From Leptodontidium sp. MPI-SDFR-AT-0119 (Eukaryota; Ascomycota; Leotiomycetes; Helotiales; Leptodontidiaceae): a DNA stretch of 64,000 bases. Below are positions 34,162-45,300 of this stretch, piece after piece. Under the pieces are notes generated by a model. It was not told the origin of the DNA. It did no database searches and was given only the letters and a program-made list of their open reading frames with translations. Location of the stretch: the NCBI GenBank assembly GCA_020726505.1, contig JAHLEZ010000021.1:62001-126000 (forward strand), read 5' to 3'. Made by a program: the position numbers and the translations under genes. Positions within the stretch are counted from its first letter, which is position 1. Each line of letters opens with the position of its first letter.

Positions 34162-36542
34162 ATGGCAGATCAGGCACGCTCGGAGATCATCAAAGATAAT
34201 CCTATTGGGAAAGGCCTCGATGCTTTCCGCGCTTCATACACCGCAGTCTGTGAAAACCAGAGCATCCCCTCCACTCTGGACTCGCTGGGCAAGCTTGGCC
34301 ATGATGGTAATACAGCCCAGCTCCGTTGACGTGCACTACTGACTATTTTGCAGAGCTCCAAAACATCGCCCTTGTCCTTCTCTCGACACTGCAGATCCTC
34401 CCGGCCGCTCGTCTACTCCGTTCCAGCGGTGGAAGAACCCTCTTCAGCGAACTACCAAGACTAAATTCGGCGATCACTTCCGATGACTTTGACCTCGACG
34501 GTATCAAACCTCTCTTGAATGCAGCGCTCGCCGACAGTCCAGACGATGTGCTCATCTGGGATCAAGTCTACAACGCCGTCACCGAATCCACCCCGCCCCT
34601 CCGACCGATAGCATCTTCCGTCCAACAAACCCCATGGCTCCGCAACACAAGCAGCTTCGCGAATTCTTCTGAACATCGCAAGTACGTGGACGCTGTGCTT
34701 AAAGAAGAGCTCGGCCCTATGTATGTTGGGCTCCGCAATTTCCACGAGACATATTTTGGAGATGTTGCAGACCTTGAGACAGCATCCGCGGCGGTCTTCA
34801 AGATGTGCATGGAGGGCAACAGTCCAATTTTTTGTGAAGGGTGGAGTGGATGGCCCGAAGATGCAAATCAGGATCATGTCTTGGGCTGGTTTGCGGAATT
34901 GAGCGAGAAGCTGGCAGCATTCGCAGAGGACTATAAGTCAACACCGACACGTCAACGAAGGCCATTGGCACAGCCTAACAAGCCGATTGACGGTTCCATA
35001 GCGAAGCGCAAGATGGACATTGGCTTCGTGAACGATCCCGAGGCTAGGAAAGACTCGAGATGCCATTGGTCCCAGATCCTCGTGCCAGGAGAGCTGAAGA
35101 GTAATCGATCCGCCGATATAGCTTCAGAAGCATGGCTTGATCTTGGGAGGTATGCAAGAGAGGTGCTCGCTGCTCAAGACACTCGTCGCTTCGTCTTGGG
35201 CTTTACCATCTGCGGATCTCTCATGAGGGTGTGGGAGTTTGATCGGCTCGGGGGGATCGCATCCAAACAATTCGACATCAACGAAGATGGCCTGCAGTTT
35301 GTGTCCACGATCCTCGCGTTTCTCTGGATGAATGAGGAACAACTTGGGTTCGATCCTACAGTTATCACAGAAAATGGCCTGCGGTTTATTGAGATTCAAC
35401 GGAAGGGTACTACGGAGCGGCTTATCATCGACGGGTTGATGACGCGGGCGCGTTGCATATCCGGCCGGGCGACGACTTGTTGGAAGGCCCATCGCGAGGG
35501 AGACCCGCAGACACCGCTTGTTATCAAGGACTCCTGGCAGTACACGGAGCGTGAGGAAGAAGGAGAGCTGCTCCGAGAGGCGACTGACAAGGGTGTGGTC
35601 AACGTGGCCCGATACTATCACCATGAGATTGTCCGGGTCCTTGGTACGGATGACGACGTTCGAAGCAATGTTCGGAAGGGACTGGATATCATGAAGGCGG
35701 AAAACTACCGGCCGGAACGTTCGATGATATCCCCAAGCAGGAGTACAGTTGGTGCACGGAAAGGTCGCAGCAGCAGCACCACCGGCTTGAAGCGGTCATC
35801 CAGCCAGACTGGCGCCCCTCTACCGCCTAGCAAGCGATCCTGTTCGACATCTCCGACGAAGGCCGGCAGCAATGCTCTACCAAATCGAGTGCATCGGCGT
35901 GTCATCCTTCGTGATTATGGGAAGCCGATCTACAAGGCTGGCTCCCGAGCAGCTCTACTTACCGCACTGGAGGGCTGCATTGAAGGCCACGAGTCCTTGC
36001 GTAAAGCCGGCTTCCTCCACAGAGACATCTCAATCAACAACCTCATGATGAATGAAGACGAAGAGAACCCTTCCTGGCCTTCGTTCTTGATCGACCTCGA
36101 CCTTGGGATCAAAGAAACACGGAGGGAGGCTTCCGGCGCCAGAGGCAAGACTGGCACGAGGGCTTTCATGGCCATAGGTGCCCTCCTTGGCGAGCAGCAT
36201 ACATTTATGCATGACCTCGAGTCAATCTTCTGGGTGCTTTTCTGGATCTGCATTCACTATGATGGACCAAATCAGGAAAGGGTTGTTGCACAATTCGACA
36301 AGTGGAATTACGTGGACATGGAAGAGTTGGCCAAATTGAAGTTAGGTACTGTGGCGAAGGAGACAATTTTCATGAAGACGATCACGGATAATTTCACGTC
36401 TTATTTCGAGCCGCTTATTCCATGGGTGAACAGGCTGCGGAAGATTGTCTTCCCAAGAGACAGGCCGCAGGAACAGGAAGACGAAAGGCTCTACTCTCGA
36501 ATTAAAGGGATTCTCCGGGAGGCATGCGAAGACTTGACTTGA
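34162..36542 (+). CDS. FunK1-type protein kinase, 777 aa
   Basis: Exons 34162-34306 and 34354-36542 (47-bp intron, phase kept, 2334 nt). The N-terminal 400 residues carry the FunK1 region (VPGELKSNRSADIASEAW, GFTICGSLMRVWEFDRLGG). The kinase core follows: VILRDYGKPIYKAGSRA, catalytic loop HRDISINNLMMN, metal site FLIDLDLGI (DLD where most kinases have DFG, usual for FunK1), GTRAFMAIGAL and HDLESIFWVLFWI. A Ser-rich linker is present (GRSSSTTGLKRSSSQTG). This fungal-specific family is expanded in multicellular fungi; substrates are unknown. The gene appears intact. Fragments of the same family lie at 53.1 and 63.4 kb. Confidence 0.92.
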
Positions 36543-36889
36543 TAGACAAGCGTGATGGAAGGGACACTGAGTCGGCGCATCAGAAGACTGCTTCCCCCTT
36601 GCGATGCCAATCCGATATACCTTCCCCCTTCGCCTTCTGCGCCTGCCAACAAACGATGGGAAGACTCTATACTCTCAACCACTTCGTCAAACCTTTCTGC
36701 ACGGAAAACCTCACGAACACCATGCCACTCGCTGCCCGGAAACCATGCCCCATATATTCGGATGCGCTTCGTGAATGTGCTTGAGGAGTTGTTTGAGGTA
36801 TGCATGGTCGTAATCAGCAGTCGAGTAACTAGATCACATCAGCACAAGGATTATGGGATGATCCCCGATTAGATCCATCCGCACATTCT

Positions 36890-37650
36890 CTTCTTGATCT
36901 CCAGCCCAATAAGCAGACCAACCCCGACGCCTAGACCAGGCACATCAGCAGTGACACCCATCACTCCGCGAACACTTGACGGCAATCACAATGCCTGCGA
37001 TACTGAAGATGAGGACCCGCGACCTGCAAAGCGACGAAGCCCTCGCGCAATACCTGCCGCGACACCTGAGATGGACGACGCGCAGCCTCAAGTAGACCAC
37101 GTCCATCTCAGAATCCATTGATACAAGCGACCCCTCGGAGCGCATCCCCAGCGGCGGGGACTGCTGCTGAGTGTCAGCAGGTGGCTTTACGTGGCTTCCT
37201 CAAATGTACCACGACTGGTAAAGACACTGTCTTCAATCTTGAGCTTCATCTGGTTAATGCCGCGGGGGCCCTGGACTAGCCAAACCCTTTTAAATGGTTG
37301 GGCAGTAGTCTAGACGTCGGATTATCAAAATCACTCCGAGGCGTCCCTTGCAGAACTGTCGCACATTCCAAGAACCCCAAAGATCGCGGAGACCTAGATA
37401 TGAGTCCCCTGTGACAACAGAGGCTGCAATCTCTCACCTGGTTGGAACAAAATGGAGGCCGAGAAAGGAACTGACTGAGAGCCAGGAGGCTCTGCTAGTT
37501 AACCTAGTGCAACGGGACAAGACATGGCCAGAGATAGGACGGCATTTCCCGGAACACACACTGCAGTCATTGAAGGAGAACTTCACGAAGCAAGGGGGAA
37601 GCCTCGGAGGCGGGGTCGAAAGGCCGGGGTCAAGGTTGTTCGTGTTTGAA
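36890..37650 (+). pseudogene. SANT-like family relic
   Basis: Pieces collinear with the 13.6-15.2 kb copy: NHNACDTEDEDPRPAKRR, ATPEMDDAQPQVDH, LRGFLKCTTTGKDTVFNLEL and the SANT end (KELTESQEALLVNLVQRDK, TWPEIGRHFPEHTLQSLKE, then NFTKQGG). They lie in different frames with stops and small deletions, including loss of one Phe codon in NFFTKQGG. No complete ORF remains. Confidence 0.7.
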
Positions 37651-37875
37651 GGATACGCTCTCCTGAGGGCAGCGGTTGCATAGCATGGAAGAGGCTTAAC
37701 ATATCTGAATTCTTCCCTTCCTCAACCCTAAGTTTGCTTGCATCTGGATCAAATGAGGTTTCCTACTATCTGATACTGAGCCTTCCATCATCTTCCATAT
37801 GTACCTTCTACGCAGTCTTAACTCTCGTCTCACATATCATCTACTTGCATCCAATTTGACATATGCCGATGACCC

Positions 37876-38400
37876 AGCCTAGGCAATATCCTCTTCTGTA
37901 AAGCCTTGCTCTCGGAGGCAGTGTTTCCAAGACTGAAGTTCTTCGTTCGTTGCGGTAGGGATAAGAGGACCAATGGTTACATATTTTGCACCCGTATTCT
38001 GAGACTGTTAGTAGGCTCCAGTGAGGGAATGTGTGACGTACCGTGAGCATCAATGAGCTCCCACCCTAATCGTTTCTCCACAGAATCCAAGCCGTGCGAG
38101 AGGTCATTCAATCCCCTGCAATGCAACATAACCCATGCAAGTCTTCAAGCCTGCAGCCTGCAGTAAGTCGGTCAAACCCTATCAACGTCCTTGGCGTTTT
38201 GCTGTCCATACCGGAGCGGGCCGACGTTAGTGTGAAGCTTGCAGGGCGTTCGCAGGGCGAACATGGCCGAATTCAGACACCAGCGCATACAATATTGCAT
38301 TTGATGCAAGTTTCCCCACCTACTGCCGAGAGCACTTTGAGGCTCTGCCAGGCCGTCTGTGATGCAGGGGCCTCGCCCCGCTCCTAAGGTGAAGAGGGGA
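37876..38400 (-). pseudogene. Possible multi-exon hypothetical gene or relic
   Basis: Protein-like stretches lie in order on the minus strand: TAWQSLKVLSAVGGETCIK (about 38350), GLNDLSHGLDSVEKRLGWEL plus IDAHG ending at a GTACGT donor (about 38040), and AKYVTIGPLIPTATNEELQ with WKHCLREQGFTEEDIA before a stop at about 37876. The last two belong together by sense, but the only good acceptors (CTCAG, ACTAACAG) join them out of frame, so there is either a frameshift or a splice I did not see. The family is not recognised. Confidence 0.35.
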
Positions 38401-38699
38401 AAAGGACTGACAAACCTGAATGTACAGCCATGCATCATGGCAGCATTTTCCGACAAGCTCCCCAGTCAGATTCTTTGAAGCTGGATGTTGTCATGCATAC
38501 CCTGTTCCTTATTGCGACCGCTGCTCTTCTCCTTCTGTTCACGCCCAGCCCGTACGATGTTGGTGGTAGCGGTTGGTGAGCATTTCAAGTGCTATTTGAC
38601 GACTGCATATTACAGGAGACACACCGATGCATGACAATTTGCCCGAGGGTGGTGAGAGGCTGTCATTTAAATCAATAAGAGACTGAGGTTCGCTCACAT

Positions 38700-39111
38700 C
38701 TACGTGACCTGATTCAACGGACCAAAGGCGTTATTAGTCCTCGTAACAACATCTCCAATTCGAGGAACTCCCCGCGTCATGCTTGACGGAGCCAAGCCTG
38801 CGTACTGACCAACTTCGATTAGGACACGAACGAGCTCCGGATTGCCGTGCCAGACATTAGCAGCAAGCGACTGGATAGTCGGTCCGTGATGGAATTGTTC
38901 TGCCTTTGAGGAAGTTAGTCTCAACGAGGCAGTATATGGAGGAGTGGGAAAGTACATACACGATGGTGTCCGCGGCGCGCGAGAATACAAATACTGAAAT
39001 GGGAGATGGTTCCGTAAGGAAGGACCATCGCTTGCCTCGACGGTAGTAATCTGATAGCTTCGTTCTGGGAAGTCCCCCCTTGGAATCCTTCTTCTTGGCT
39101 GCGAGGTACAT
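38700..39111 (-). CDS. Hypothetical small protein, two exons, 119 aa
   Basis: Exons 39111-38956 and 38903-38700; the 52-bp intron starts GTACTT, has GACTAAC as branch site and ends AAAG, and the joined frame is 360 nt. The protein starts MYLAAKKKDSKGG and has YYRRGKRWSFLTEPSPISVF, QFHHGPTIQSLAANVW and a C-terminal GVPRIGDVVTRTNNAFGPL. It has no signal peptide and the family is not recognised. It lies downstream of the NLR gene on the same strand. Confidence 0.55.
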
Positions 39112-39376
39112 ATCAATAGCAACGGTGCTATCGCGCTCCCCGACCTCCCGGCTGACCTGACCTTTCCCACATTTGCTCGATCCTGCCCTTTTTCATTGGC
39201 ACAAGTGGCTGAGTTGTTGTTTTAAATGCCTTATCTTCAAGAGGTAGCCTCTTCTCCAAACTAGGCAAATTATCAGCTTTCGATATCGGATATATAGCGC
39301 CTTCAACTCACAAGTCGATTGAGAAGCAGCATGTCCAATAGTTAATTCTTTAAAGTGAATGCTAGAGCGTAAGGTC

Positions 39377-42300
39377 TTATCCAACGGAGATCGCACCCTG
39401 CAGACACCTTTGCTTATCGTGGAGAAAGTTGAAAACTTGCTTCCGTTGTTGATTTTGAGGACGGAGTTGCGAAAAGAATACTCGTCGAGTAAAAAATCCA
39501 AACCGTTTTTTCCAATGGTTCTTAAGAATTTCTAGGTCGCGGTCCCAACTCTTATTACTAAGGTTCAGTAATTGATCGACGATCCCAAATTTGTTTAGTT
39601 GACACGAAAGAAGTTTAAAAATTAGCACTGCCTGTAGCAAATTTTGAACAGCAGCCACGAGCACCGGTTCCGTGATCTGGAGAGAAGGGTCTTTTCTCCA
39701 CAAGAATTTGAGGACTTGTACTGCCTCATACCCGTTCTGAGCAGCGGCCGTCAGCACAGCTTCAGTGACTTTAAGGGAAGGGTCTTTTCTCCAGAGGAAT
39801 TCGAGGACTTGGACTGCCTGGTCTTTGTTCCGAGCAGCGGCCGTGAGCACAGCTTCAGTGATCTCGAGAGAAGCGTCTATTCTCCAGAGGAATTGGAGGG
39901 CTTGGACTGCCTGGTCGTTATTCTGAGCAGCGGCTACGAGTACAACTTTAGTAATCTCAAGGGAAGGGTCTTTTCTCCACAGGAATTGGAGGACTTGGAC
40001 TGCCTGGTCGTCGTTCTCTGCAGCGGCCGCGAGCACAGCTTCAGTAATCTTAAGGGAAGGGTCTTTTCTCCAGAGGAACTGGAGGACTTGGACTGCCTGG
40101 TCGTCGTTCTCTGCAGCGGCCGTGAGCACAGCTTCAGTAATCTTAAGGGAAGGGTCTTTTCTCCAGAGGAATTGGAGGGCTTGGACTGCCTGGTTCCAGC
40201 TCTGAGCAGCGGCCGCGAGCACAGCTTCGGTGATCTCGAGGGAAGGGTCTTTTCTCCACAGGAATTCGAGGGCTTGGACTGCCTGGTTCCTGTTCCGAGC
40301 TGCAGACGTGAGCACAGCTTCGGTGATCTTAAGGGAAGGGTCTTTTCTCCAGAGGAATTGGAGGACTTGGACTGCCTGGTCTTTATTCCGAGCAGCGGCC
40401 GTGAGCACAGCTTCGGTGATCTTGAGGGAAGGGTCTTTTCTCCAGAGGAATTGGAGGGCTTGGACTGCCTGGTTCCAGCTCTGAGCAGCGGCCGTGAGCA
40501 CAGCTTCGGTGATCTCGAGGGAAGGGTCTTTTCTCCAGAGGAACTGGAGGGCTTGGACTGCCTGGTCATCGTTCTGAGCTGCGGCCGTGAGTATAGCTTC
40601 AGTGATCTTGAGGGAAGGGTCTTTTCTCCAGAGGAACTGGAGGGCTTGGACTGCCTGGTTCCAGCTCTGAGCAGCGGCCGCGAGCACAGCTTCAGTGATC
40701 TCGAGGGAAGCGTCTATTCTCCAAAGGAATTGGAGGACTTGGACTGCCTGGTCGTTATTCTGAGCAGCGGCTATGAGTACAACTTCAGTGATCTCGAGAG
40801 AAGGGTCTTTTCTCCAGAGGAATTGGAGGGCTTGGACTGCCTGGTCGTCGTTCCAAGCAGCGGCCGTGAGTATAGCTTCAGTGATCTTAAGGGAAGGGTC
40901 TTTTCTCCAGAGGAACTGGAGGACTTGGACTGCCTGGTTGTCGTTCTCTGCAGCGGCCGTGAGCACAGCTTCAGTGATCTCGAGGGAAGGGTCTTTTCTC
41001 CAGAGGTACTGGAGGGCTTGGACTGCCTGGTCATCGTTCCGAGCAGCGGCCGCGAGCACAGCTTCGGTGATCTCGAGGGAAGGGTCTTTTCTCCAGAGGA
41101 ACTGGAGGGCTTGGACTGCCTGGTCATCGTTCCCTGCAGCGGCCGCGAGCACAGCTTCAGTGATCTCGAGGGAAGGGTCTTTTCTCCAGAGGAACTGGAG
41201 GGCTTGGACTGCCTGGTTCCTGCCCCGAGCGGCGGCCGCGAGCACAGCTTCAGTGATCTCGAGGGAAGGGTCTTTTCTCCAGAGGAACTGGAGGGCTTGG
41301 ACTGCCTGGTCATCGTTCCGAGCAGCGGCCGCGAGCACAGCTTCGGTGATCTCGAGGGAAGGGTCTTTTCTCCACAGGAACTGGAGGGCTTGGACTGCCT
41401 GGTCATCGTTCTGAGCTGCAGACTTGAGCACAGCTTCGGTGATCTCGAGGGAAGGGTCTTTTCTCCACAGGAATTGGAGGGCTTGGACTGCCTGGTCGTC
41501 GTTCCAAGCAGCGGCCGTGAGTATAGCTTCAGTGATCTTGAGGGAAGGGTCTTTTCTCCAGAGGAACTGGAGGACTTGGACTGCCTGGTTGTCGTTCTCT
41601 GCAGCGGCCGTGAGCACAGCTTCAGTGATCTCGAGGGAAGGGTCTTTTCTCCAGAGGAATTGGAGGGCTTGGACTGCCTGGTCGTCGTTCCCTGCAGCGG
41701 CCGCGAGCACAGCTTCAGTGATCTCGAGGGAAGGGTCTTTCCTCCAGAGGAACTGGAGGGCTTGGACTGCCTGGTTCCTGCCCCGAGCGGCGGCCGCGAG
41801 CACAGCTTCAGTGATCTCGAGGGAAGGGTCTTTTCTCCAGAGGAACTGGAGGGCTTGGACTGCCTGGTTCCTGCTCCGAGCGGCGGCCGCGAGCACAGCT
41901 TCAGTGATCTCGAGGGTAGGGTCTTTTCTCCAGAGGAACTGGAGGACTTGGACTGCCTGGTTGTCGTTCTCTGCAGCGGCCGTGAGCACAGCTTCAGTGA
42001 TCTCGAGGGAAGGGTCTTTTCTCCAGAGGAACTGGAGGGCTTGGACTGCCTGGTTCCTACTCCGAGCGGCGGCCGCGAGCACAGCTTCGGTGATCTCGAG
42101 GGAAGGGTCTTTTCTCCAGAGGAACTGGAGGGCTTGGACTGCCTGGTTCCTACTCCGAGCGGCGGCCGCGAGCACAGCTTCAGTGATCTCGAGGGAAGGG
42201 TCTTTTCTCCAGAGGAACTGGAGGGCTTGGACTGCCTGGTCATCGTTCTGAGCTGCGGCCGTGAGCACAGCTTCAGTGATCTCGAGGGAAGGGTCTTTTC

Positions 42301-45300
42301 TCCAGAGGAACTGGAGGGCTTGGACTGCCTGGTTCCTGCTCCGAGCGGCGGCCGCGAGCACAGCTTCAGTGATCTCGAGGGTAGGGTCTTTTCTCCACAG
42401 GAATTGGAGGACTCGGACTGCCTGGTTATTGTTTGCAGCGGCCGTGAGCACAGCTTCAGTGATCTCGAGGGAAGGGTCTTTTCTCCACAGGAATTGGAGG
42501 ACTCGGACTGCCTGGTTATTGTTTGCAGCGGCCGTGAGCACAGCTTCAGTGATCTCGAGGGAAGGATCTTTTCTCCACAGGAATTGGAGGACTCGGACTG
42601 CCTGGTTATTGTTTGCAGCGGCCGTGAGCACAGCTTCAGTGATCTCGAGGGAAGGGTCTTTTCTCCACAGGAATTGGAGGACTCGGACTGCCTGGTTATT
42701 GTTTGCAGCGGCCGTGAGCACAGCTTCAGTGATCTCGAGGGAAGGGTCTTTTCTCCAGAGGAATTGGAGGGCTTGGACTGCCTGGTCATCGTTCTTAGCG
42801 GCGGCCGTGAGCACAGCTTCAGTGATCTCGAGAGAAGGGTCTTTTCTCCAGAGGAACTGGAGGGCTTGGACTGCCTGGTCATCGTTCTGAGCTGCGGCCG
42901 TGAGTATAGCTTCAGTGATCTTGAGGGAAGGGTCTTTTCTCCAGAGGAACTGGAGGGCTTGGACTGCCTGGTCATCGTTCTTAGCGGCGGCCGTGAGCAC
43001 AGCTTCAGTGATCTCGAGGGTAGGGTCTTTTCTCCACAGGAATTGGAGGACTCGGACTGCCTGGTTGTCGTTCCAAGCAGCGGCCGTGAGCACAGCTTCA
43101 GTGATCTCGAGGGTAGGGTCTTTTCTCCAGAGGAACTGGAGGACTCGGACTGCCTGGTTGTCGTTCTCTGCAGCGGCCGTGAGCACAGCTTCAGTGATCT
43201 CGAGGGAAGGGTCTTTTCTCAAGAGGAATTCGAGGACTTGGACTGCCTGGTCTTTATTCCGAGCAGCGGCCGTGAGCACAGCTTCAGTGATCTCGAGGGA
43301 ACAGCCTTTTCTCGAAAGAAGCTGGAGCATTCTCAATCCCTGTCTCCTGTTTTCTGCAGCAACCTTTAAAACCTCTTCGTCACACTTAAACACCCATTTG
43401 TCGAAATCCAGTGCAACTAGTATATCCACAGAAGGAGATCTAACCGCGTTCAATATTGTTTCTCTTTCAAGCATGGCGTTGAGTCCCTTGGTCTGCAAAA
43501 GTTGTAACATTTGAGCAGCTCCTTCCTGCCTCCTAGTAGCCAACTCATAAATTGAATGTTCTGAAAAGGAACTTGGCTCCAAACGAGGTAACAATTTCTG
43601 TACAACACTGAGGTCGTCTTCCTGGTACTCTCCAGATACCACCTTATAAATCAGATCATGGTTAATAAGATCGTCGTCGCAAAATTCAAGTAGCTTTTCA
43701 ACCAAATCTGCATCAATGCGTGGTGATTTGCCAAATTGATATACTGCCATGCTAATACCAAGATCTCTGACCTTGCCCAAAAACGACTTCAGGCATAGGA
43801 AATTACCTCGCTGGACTAAGGTTTCGCAAAAAAGCGTCGTCAAGGCTGTCTGCTCTGACCAATCAGTACCATTTTGCTCAAGTAGCATTTCCATCAGGTC
43901 TCGCGCATGTGCTTGATTAGAGGCGCATGCAACGGTAATCTCTTCATCCAAAAGGACTACCCCAGGAAAGTGTAGTAATAGCATACGCATCACTAATCTC
44001 CCTTTGTCTCGGTTCTTGGTCGCTGCAAATATAGCATCAATCGAAATATCCACCTCTGCATCATGGCCGAGCAGATACTCGACAATCTTATCCCCACAAG
44101 CCTCATTCTGTGAGGCAATTTCGATCGCTTCAGTTGTGATACATAGGCCAGGTATCCGTTCGAAAATCATCTCGATCATCTCTAGTCCACAAGACTCGTT
44201 TGCCGCAATAACCTCGACTAGCCAGCTTAGTTCTTCTGGTGTATCGACAAAATCAAGAAAGACGCCGAGTAACTCGGCGTTAGGAAACATGGCTGTATTC
44301 CATAGCGCATCCCATACGAGAGAGGGATTTTTGGCCGAGCATAGAGCATCTTTCAGGATTTCTGGTTCAATTTTGTAGTTGCCGCTCAATGCTTCTGCAA
44401 GCAAGTTACTTCTCGTGGCAAGATCATCCTTTCGTACCTCGCGAAATAGCTTCATGAGCTCGCTACCAAAGCTTGTATTACTTGCAGCGCTCTCAAAGAT
44501 CGCATCATCAAGAGTGAGAGGCAAGCTGAGAAGCTTTTCGAAGACTCTTATGTCGGGGATTATGTCAAGGAAAGACATTGATGTTGCTGTCTCTATGACC
44601 AGAGAAGTAACGCCCTGAAAGTGTTCTAGTAACTCTGTCACAATCTCGCTGCTAGAATTGCGATTTCTTATCGCAGCTATAATGACATTGTCGAGGTCCG
44701 TGACTTCGAATTTGTTTGTCAAGAGCAACTTCACGAGCTCCGGTCCACTTTTTTGATTCCTAGCAGCAGCAATAATGACATTGTCAGGGTCTGTAACTTC
44801 GATTTTGTAGGTCAAGAGCAACTCCACCAGCTCCAGTCCACTTTTTTCATTCCTTGCAGCAGCTTCCAAGACCTCCTGAGTGAGATAAACTGGTGAAAAG
44901 GCGTCCAACAGAATCTTGAATGTCCCAAAATTGGCTTCTTTAGCGCTCGTGATGATCACTTCTTCGTCTGGCTTCCAATCCGGAAATTGAGCAAATATCA
45001 GCCGTAATATTGCCCTCCCTGTCTCATGGTTGCTCGCAGCAGCTTCAACTGTCTGTTGACCTATTCTCGTGGGCTTGAATTTGTTAAACAACAAACGTAA
45101 CATTGAGAGGCCGTGGTTCTCATTCGAAGCTGCAGCAGCATACACCTCCTCATTGCATGTCTGCAGTTCTGGTAAAAGCAATTGAACAGTCTTCTCTCCA
45201 TGCTCTTCATTACGTGCTGCGGCCACGAGTAGATCCTCTTTCCAAAAGTCGCACTGGGTCATCGGGCCAGTCACACAATTTCGAAGAAGCCCGAAAGTTC

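Noticed and set aside
40771..42975. 734-residue minus-strand ORF (repeating SGEKTLPSRSLKLCSRP)
   Set aside because: It is an alternate frame of the same repeats on the coding strand, with no independent start or end signal.
39644..43369. 1241-residue plus-strand ORF
   Set aside because: It lies antisense to the NLR repeats. Its periodic FSPEELEGLDCLV pattern follows from the 93-bp unit, and it lacks domains, flanking gene structure or a credible start.
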